The notes below the pieces were generated by a model. That model was not told where the DNA came from. It saw only the letters and a program-made list of their open reading frames with translations, and made no database searches. Of a stretch of DNA of 64,000 nucleotides, positions 58,904 to 64,000 are shown piece after piece; position 1 is the first letter of the stretch; every line of letters starts with the position of its first letter. Source of the stretch: Fremontodendron californicum (lineage: Eukaryota > Streptophyta > Magnoliopsida > Malvales > Malvaceae); contig JAULJL010000027.1 in the NCBI GenBank assembly GCA_030761205.1, positions 19,284,501 to 19,348,500 of the forward strand. The letters are read 5' to 3'. The position numbers were made by a program, and so were the translations under genes.

Positions 58904-60829
58904 TCAAGCATGATTTTTTGTGAAATTTTTTAAGCTATTGATTAGTTTATAAGACTTGTTCAAATATTGTCTCTAATTTGTATTGAAAGGATTAGGAGTA
59001 AATATTTTTAGTATATGTAGTTTATTTATATGTAGTTTATTTATATTTTAATTTTTCAATGTTTGTGGGTATCGTTCTAGTAAACCCTCACGAGACTAAA
59101 CTCGTCCACTAGGGACACCTAGGGGTTTAAAGGCTTGTGTCACATGCTAAGTGCCACCGTGACTTCCTACGAAAATGGATTAGATTAGATTTTCTTATTT
59201 TATTTTTATTGAGTCGTTGCTAGGGACTAGCAACAATCTAAGTGTGGGGGTGTGATAACTCGTATAATTATATAGTTTTTAGTTATGTTTTATTATTGTT
59301 TTGTGTCAAATACGAGTTATTATTGTTTAGTCTAATTGTGTTTATGATCTTTTATATTTTTATGTAATTTGGTGTTTTTCACAAGTTTCTTTGAGTGATT
59401 TCAGATTACTAGAATTAAGGGCAAATCCAGTTTAGTTCCAGTTCCGACACATTTTTCCATATCAGCTATATCTGGAGTTTCACTAAAGCAATAAGGCTGA
59501 AATTTGTAGCCGTGCAAAGCTAAGAGGCATATCTATCTTTTTCATGTTTTATACTTCTTGAAACGGAGTCGTTTTCCCTAGAGAAATCGACCATCAAGTT
59601 GGCTGATGTGCAATGACGTCTGTGCTGACCTGTTTTCGTATTTTGCCCATATCTGCTTATCCACATCAGCAAATGAGCTGATTCCAATGGCTATGGATCC
59701 GTAACTGATACGGGAACCTTTGTCTAGAAGACCATATGATCAGATCAGGCCTCTAATATTGACTAAATCGACCATCAAGTTGGCTGATGTGCAATGACGT
59801 CTGTGCTGACATGTTTTCGTATTTTGCCCATATCTGCTTATCCACATCAGCAAATGAGCTGATTCCAACGGCTATGGATCCGTAACTGATAGGGGAACCT
59901 TTTTCTAGAAGACCATGTGATCAGATCAGGCCTCCAACATTGACGAAATCGACCATCAAGTTGGCTGATCAAAATTGTCATACAATATGACGAAAATTGT
60001 TAGAAAAATTCACCCACCTATTATACCTACCTTTGAAATTTGTAAAGCTTGTCTCTTGTCATTTAGCCTTCCAAAATGTGTATAAATAGAGGGCCTTGGA
60101 TGATTGTAGAGGATCATATTGTACATAGGTAGGATATTAGCCATTTTAATAAAATTCTCTAAGTTTTCTTCTTCTTTCTTTTCTCTAGTTTTCTTTTTCT
60201 TTAGAGAGAGCAAGTGGTTGGATAATTAATATTCTTCCTCTTCTTCTTTCTTTCTTTCTTTTATTTCCTTCTTAGATTTTCTTTAATTTTATGTTTATGT
60301 TTACAATGCCTATGCTAGGCTAAACTTCTATTTGGTTAAGGGTGATTTCAAAGCCCTAAACATGTTTTGTGATTGATTTTCAGATTCTATCTATCATTAA
60401 TTTTCTATCAAAGTTGCTTATGTTCTTCTACAAGAATTGTTCATGATGTTGTCTTGATTTGTTTAGGTGTACAACTAGATAGATCTTGATAATTATCTAT
60501 TGCTAGTTTAGGAGTCTTGATCCGTGTAATTGTCTTGATTTCCTATTCATAAGTGGCAATTTGTGATTAATGATTATGGTCAAGTTTTCAATAATTGCAA
60601 AGTGGAACATAACCTAAGTTGAACAATCCGAGCTTATGTGTTTGTTGCTTAGATCAACCTATCTTTCTCATCATAAAGCTGCCATTAAATTGAATTTAGA
60701 GAGCTTATTCTAGGTTGTTTGATGGTTAGAGATTAAATAGAGAGCTTGTTCTATTTAACGACAAACTAAGGAAAGATTGGGATAACAGAACTTGTTGTTA
60801 TCTACGGTTGTTAACTTTGATAGTTGGTT
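58904..60829 (+). mobile_element. Ty3/gypsy 3' end: internal region, polypurine tract and LTR (left palindrome arm)
   Basis: A polypurine tract, AGTGTGGGGGTG, at 59241-59252 is followed by LTR start TGATAACTCGTATAATTATA (59253). The LTR runs to the palindrome centre. A 181-bp segment beginning AAATCGACCATCAAGTTGGC is tandemly duplicated (starts near 59584 and 59765). A TATA-like TATAAATAG lies at about 60080 with CT-rich sequence after it, as in LTR promoters. No gag-pol coding is in the window. The PPT type suggests an Athila/Tat-like lineage. Confidence 0.8.
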
Positions 60830-60888
60830 AAGGTTTCATTCTCCACCACTAGACATCATTAAGAATCAATTTCAGATCTATCAATATC
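60830..60888. other. Spacer at the centre of the giant palindrome
   Basis: 59 bp of single-copy LTR sequence (TAAGG..ATATCA) between inverted arms, probably the normal continuation of one LTR. Confidence 0.7.
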
Positions 60889-62633
60889 AACCAACTATCA
60901 AAGTTAACAACCGTAGATAACAACAAGCTCTGTTATCCCAATCTTTCCTTAGTTTGTCGTTAAATAGAACAAGCTCTCTATTTAATCTCTAACCATCAAA
61001 CAACCTAGAATAAGCTCTCTAAATTCAATTTAATGGCAGCTTTATGATGAGAAAGATAGGTTGATCTAAGCAACAAACACATAAGCTCGGATTGTTCAAC
61101 TTAGGTTATGTTCCACTTTGCAATTATTGAAAACTTGACCATAATCATTAATCACAAATTGCCACTTATGAATAGGAAATCAAGACAATTACACGGATCA
61201 AGACTCCTAAACTAGCAATAGATAATTATCAAGATCTATCTAGTTGTACACCTAAACAAATCAAGACAACATCATGAACAATTCTTGTAGAAGAACATAA
61301 GCAACTTTGATAGAAAATTAATGATAGATAGAATCTGAAAATCAATCACAAAACATGTTTAGGGCTTTGAAATCACCCTTAACCAAATAGAAGTTTAGCC
61401 TAGCATAGGCATTGTAAACATAAACATAAAATTAAAGAAAATCTAAGAAGGAAATAAAAGAAAGAAAGAAAGAAGAAGAGGAAGAATATTAATTATCCAA
61501 CCACTTGCTCTCTCTAAAGAAAAAGAAAACTAGAGAAAAGAAAGAAGAAGAAAACTTAGAGAATTTTATTAAAATGGCTAATATCCTACCTATGTACAAT
61601 ATGATCCTCTACAATCATCCAAGGCCCTCTATTTATACACATTTTGGAAGGCTAAATGACAAGAGACAAGCTTTACAAATTTCAAAGGTAGGTATAATAG
61701 GTGGGTGAATTTTTCTAACAATTTTCGTCATATTGTATGACAATTTTGATCAGCCAACTTGATGGTCGATTTCGTCAATGTTGGAGGCCTGATCTGATCA
61801 CATGGTCTTCTAGAAAAAGGTTCCCCTATCAGTTACGGATCCATAGCCGTTGGAATCAGCTCATTTGCTGATGTGGATAAGCAGATATGGGCAAAATACG
61901 AAAACATGTCAGCACAGACGTCATTGCACATCAGCCAACTTGATGGTCGATTTCTCTAGGGAAAACGACTCCGTTTCAAGAAGTATAAAACATGAAAAAG
62001 ATAGATATGCCTCTTAGCTTTGCACGGCTACAAATTTCAGCCTTATTGCTTCAGTGAAACTCCAGATATAGCTGATATGGAAAAATGTGTCGGAACTGGA
62101 ACTAAACTGGATTTGCCCTTAATTCTAGTAATCTGAAATCACTCAAAGAAACTTGTGAAAAACACCAAATTACATAAAAATATAAAAGATCATAAACACA
62201 ATTAGACTAAACAATAATAACTCGTATTTGACACAAAACAATAATAAAACATAACTAAAAACTATATAATTATACGAGTTATCACACCCCCACACTTAGA
62301 TTGTTGCTAGTCCCTAGCAACGACTCAATAAAAATAAAATAAGAAAATCTAATCTAATCCATTTTCGTAGGAAGTCACGGTGGCACTTAGCATGTGACAC
62401 AAGCCTTTAAACCCCTAGGTGTCCCTAGTGGACGAGTTTAGTCTCGTGAGGGTTTACTAGAACGATACCCACAAACATTGAAAAATTAAAATATAAATAA
62501 ACTACATATAAATAAACTACATATACTAAAAATATTTACTCCTAATCCTTTCAATACAAATTAGAGACAATATTTGAACAAGTCTTATAAACTAATCAAT
62601 AGCTTAAAAAATTTCACAAAAAATCATGCTTGA
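60889..62633 (-). mobile_element. Inverted copy of the gypsy LTR end (right palindrome arm)
   Basis: Reverse complement of 58904-60829, nearly identical by eye, with only one copy of the 181-bp unit. The length difference between the arms (1926 versus 1745 bp) is exactly 181. The inverted LTR edge (CGAGTTATCA) ends at 62284, followed by the inverted polypurine tract CACCCCCACACTT. Confidence 0.9.
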
Positions 62634-63068
62634 ATGTAAATTGTTTGAGTTAAGCCAATATTAGCATAACATATCTCAATCAAAATAGTGCATGTTCAAA
62701 TTTAATCTCAACTTCTCACATGGGATACTCTCTTGATTTTCACTCCTTAAAGTAGTGGTAAAGTTTTTACACTCAATCAATCTCATGAAAACACTTCTAC
62801 CATATGCTTGCTTGTCCACCTATTCTCCACTAAAAGATCATGCAACTTCATAAATCAAGAGGTCTTTAATCAAGGTTGTAATGGGGCCAAGGGGTTTGTA
62901 ATGTGGTTGAAGAACAAAAGGATAAAGATATCACAAAGGTTCCAAAGAGTTCATAAAGTTTAGAGACATAAAAAGATTATACAAAGAAACTTCTCAAAAC
63001 TCTTTACAAGTACATAGTCACCTAGGCCGGATATTCATGTTGGGCCTTTTCTTCATTCTAAACACTCT
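62634..63068 (-). mobile_element. Gypsy internal region, inverted
   Basis: Continuation of the element interior beyond the arm, read on the minus strand. It has no coding but carries GAAAAGGCCCAACATGAATA then TCCGGCCTAGGTGAC, typical non-coding interior sequence of this retroelement group as I remember it. It ends abruptly at 63068. Confidence 0.6.
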
Positions 63069-64000
63069 AATATTGACTAAATCGACCATCAAGTTGGCTG
63101 ATGTGCAATGACGTCTGTGCTGACATGTTTTCGTATTTTGCCCATATCTGCTTATCCACATCAGCAAATGAGCTGATTCCAACGGCTATGGATCCGTAAC
63201 TGATAGGGGAACCTTTTTCTAGAAGACCATGTGATCAGATCAGGCCTCCAACATTGACGAAATCGACCATCAAGTTGGCTGATCAAAATTGTCATACAAT
63301 ATGACGAAAATTGTTAGAAAAATTCACCCACCTATTATACCTACCTTTGAAATTTGTAAAGCTTGTCTCCTGTCATTTAGCCTTCCAAAATGTGTATAAA
63401 TAGAGGGCCTTGGATGATTGTAGAGGATCATATTGTACATAGGTAGGATATTAGCCATTTTAATAAAATTCTCTAAGTTTTCTTCTTCTTTCTTTTCTCT
63501 AGTTTTCTTTCTTTTCTCTAGTTTTCTTTTTCCTTAGAGAGAGCAAGAGGTTGGATAATTAATATCCTTCTTCTTCTTCTTTCTTTCTTTTATTTTCTTC
63601 TTAGATTCTCTTTAATTTTATGTTTATGTTTACAATGCCTATGCTAGGCTAAACTTCTATTTGGTTAAGGGTGATTTCAAAGCCCTAGACATGTTTTGTG
63701 ATTGATTTTCAGATTCTATCTATCATTAATTTTCTATCAAAGTTGCTTATGTTCTTCTACAAGAATTGTTCATGATGTTGTCTTGATTTATTTAGGTGTA
63801 CAACTAGATAGATCTTGATAATTATCTATTGCTAGTTTAGGAGTCTTGATCCGTGTAATTGTCTTGATTTCCTATTCATAAGTGGCAATTTGTGATTAAT
63901 GATTATGGTCAAGTTTTCAATAATTGCAAAGTGGAACATAACCTAAGTTGAACAATCCGAGCTTATGTGTTTGTTGCTTAGATCAACCTATCTTTCTCAT
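63069..64000 (+). mobile_element. Third gypsy LTR copy, 5'-truncated, runs off the window
   Basis: Starts inside the LTR at CTAATATTGACTAAATCG, which matches the junction between the two 181-bp units of the left arm (about 59752). It continues co-linearly to about 60680 of that copy. It carries a small private duplication (TTTCTCTAGTTTTCTTTC) at about 63494-63527. Confidence 0.85.

Noticed and set aside
60010..60213. A 67-codon frame repeated at 61505-61708
   Set aside because: It lies inside the gypsy LTR promoter/leader region and appears twice only because of the palindrome. Lys/Glu-rich start comes from CT-rich leader sequence.

Overview
This window is nuclear DNA from a flowering plant, most likely a eudicot. 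It has AT-rich intergenic DNA, genes broken by GT..AG introns, plant-type proteins (a root-type ferredoxin-NADP reductase with a transit peptide, an ArfGAP-C2 protein, NF-YA), nuclear copies of plastid DNA, and plant transposons (Ty1/copia and Ty3/gypsy LTR elements, a Mutator-like element, Helitrons, hAT-type MITEs). The species cannot be fixed from the sequence; the NF-YA protein looks rosid-like to me, which is an impression from memory.

Layout. 1-1074: a short uncharacterised membrane-protein gene (+). 3587-9633: a head-to-tail cluster of Helitron-like elements with an internal tandem repeat. A 3.2-kb Mutator-like element (5252-8458, 9-bp target duplication) has inserted into one of them and carries a patchwork of plastid fragments (psaB, ycf4, psaI, petD with its intron, trnY). 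10196-15048: AGD12-like ArfGAP-C2 gene (-, 8 coding exons). 16914-20664: root-type ferredoxin-NADP reductase (-, 5 coding exons), with a 609-bp hAT-type MITE 144 bp upstream of its start codon. 21425-27290: AT-rich DNA with Helitron remnants, a tandem repeat of about 310 bp and a second copy of that MITE. 27300-33533: NF-YA transcription factor gene (+, 5 coding exons). 35220-35593: a truncated BRN/CELF-like gene keeping only the last RRM. 37754-38574: a broken fragment of a DHHC palmitoyltransferase gene. 39716-41872: a higher-order satellite, 88-bp unit made of 20-bp subunits. 42347-44738: a serine-rich plant protein of 699 residues (+, 3 exons).

45284-58810 is a tandem segmental duplication of about 2.8-3 kb. 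Its first copy is interrupted by a complete-ended but internally broken Ty1/copia element (47368-54584, 5-bp TSD); the second copy preserves the empty site. 58904-64000 holds Ty3/gypsy LTR pieces arranged as a large near-perfect palindrome (arms 1926 and 1745 bp, 59-bp spacer), followed by a third, truncated direct copy that runs off the window.

The genes are ordinary single plant genes with no operon logic. The exceptional features are structural: nested insertions whose empty sites lie within the same window, organelle DNA inside a transposon, MITEs in introns and a promoter, a higher-order satellite and a giant inverted repeat. I saw no convincing new protein-based system. Exon borders were read by eye from splice consensus, reading frame and remembered family proteins, not from alignments.
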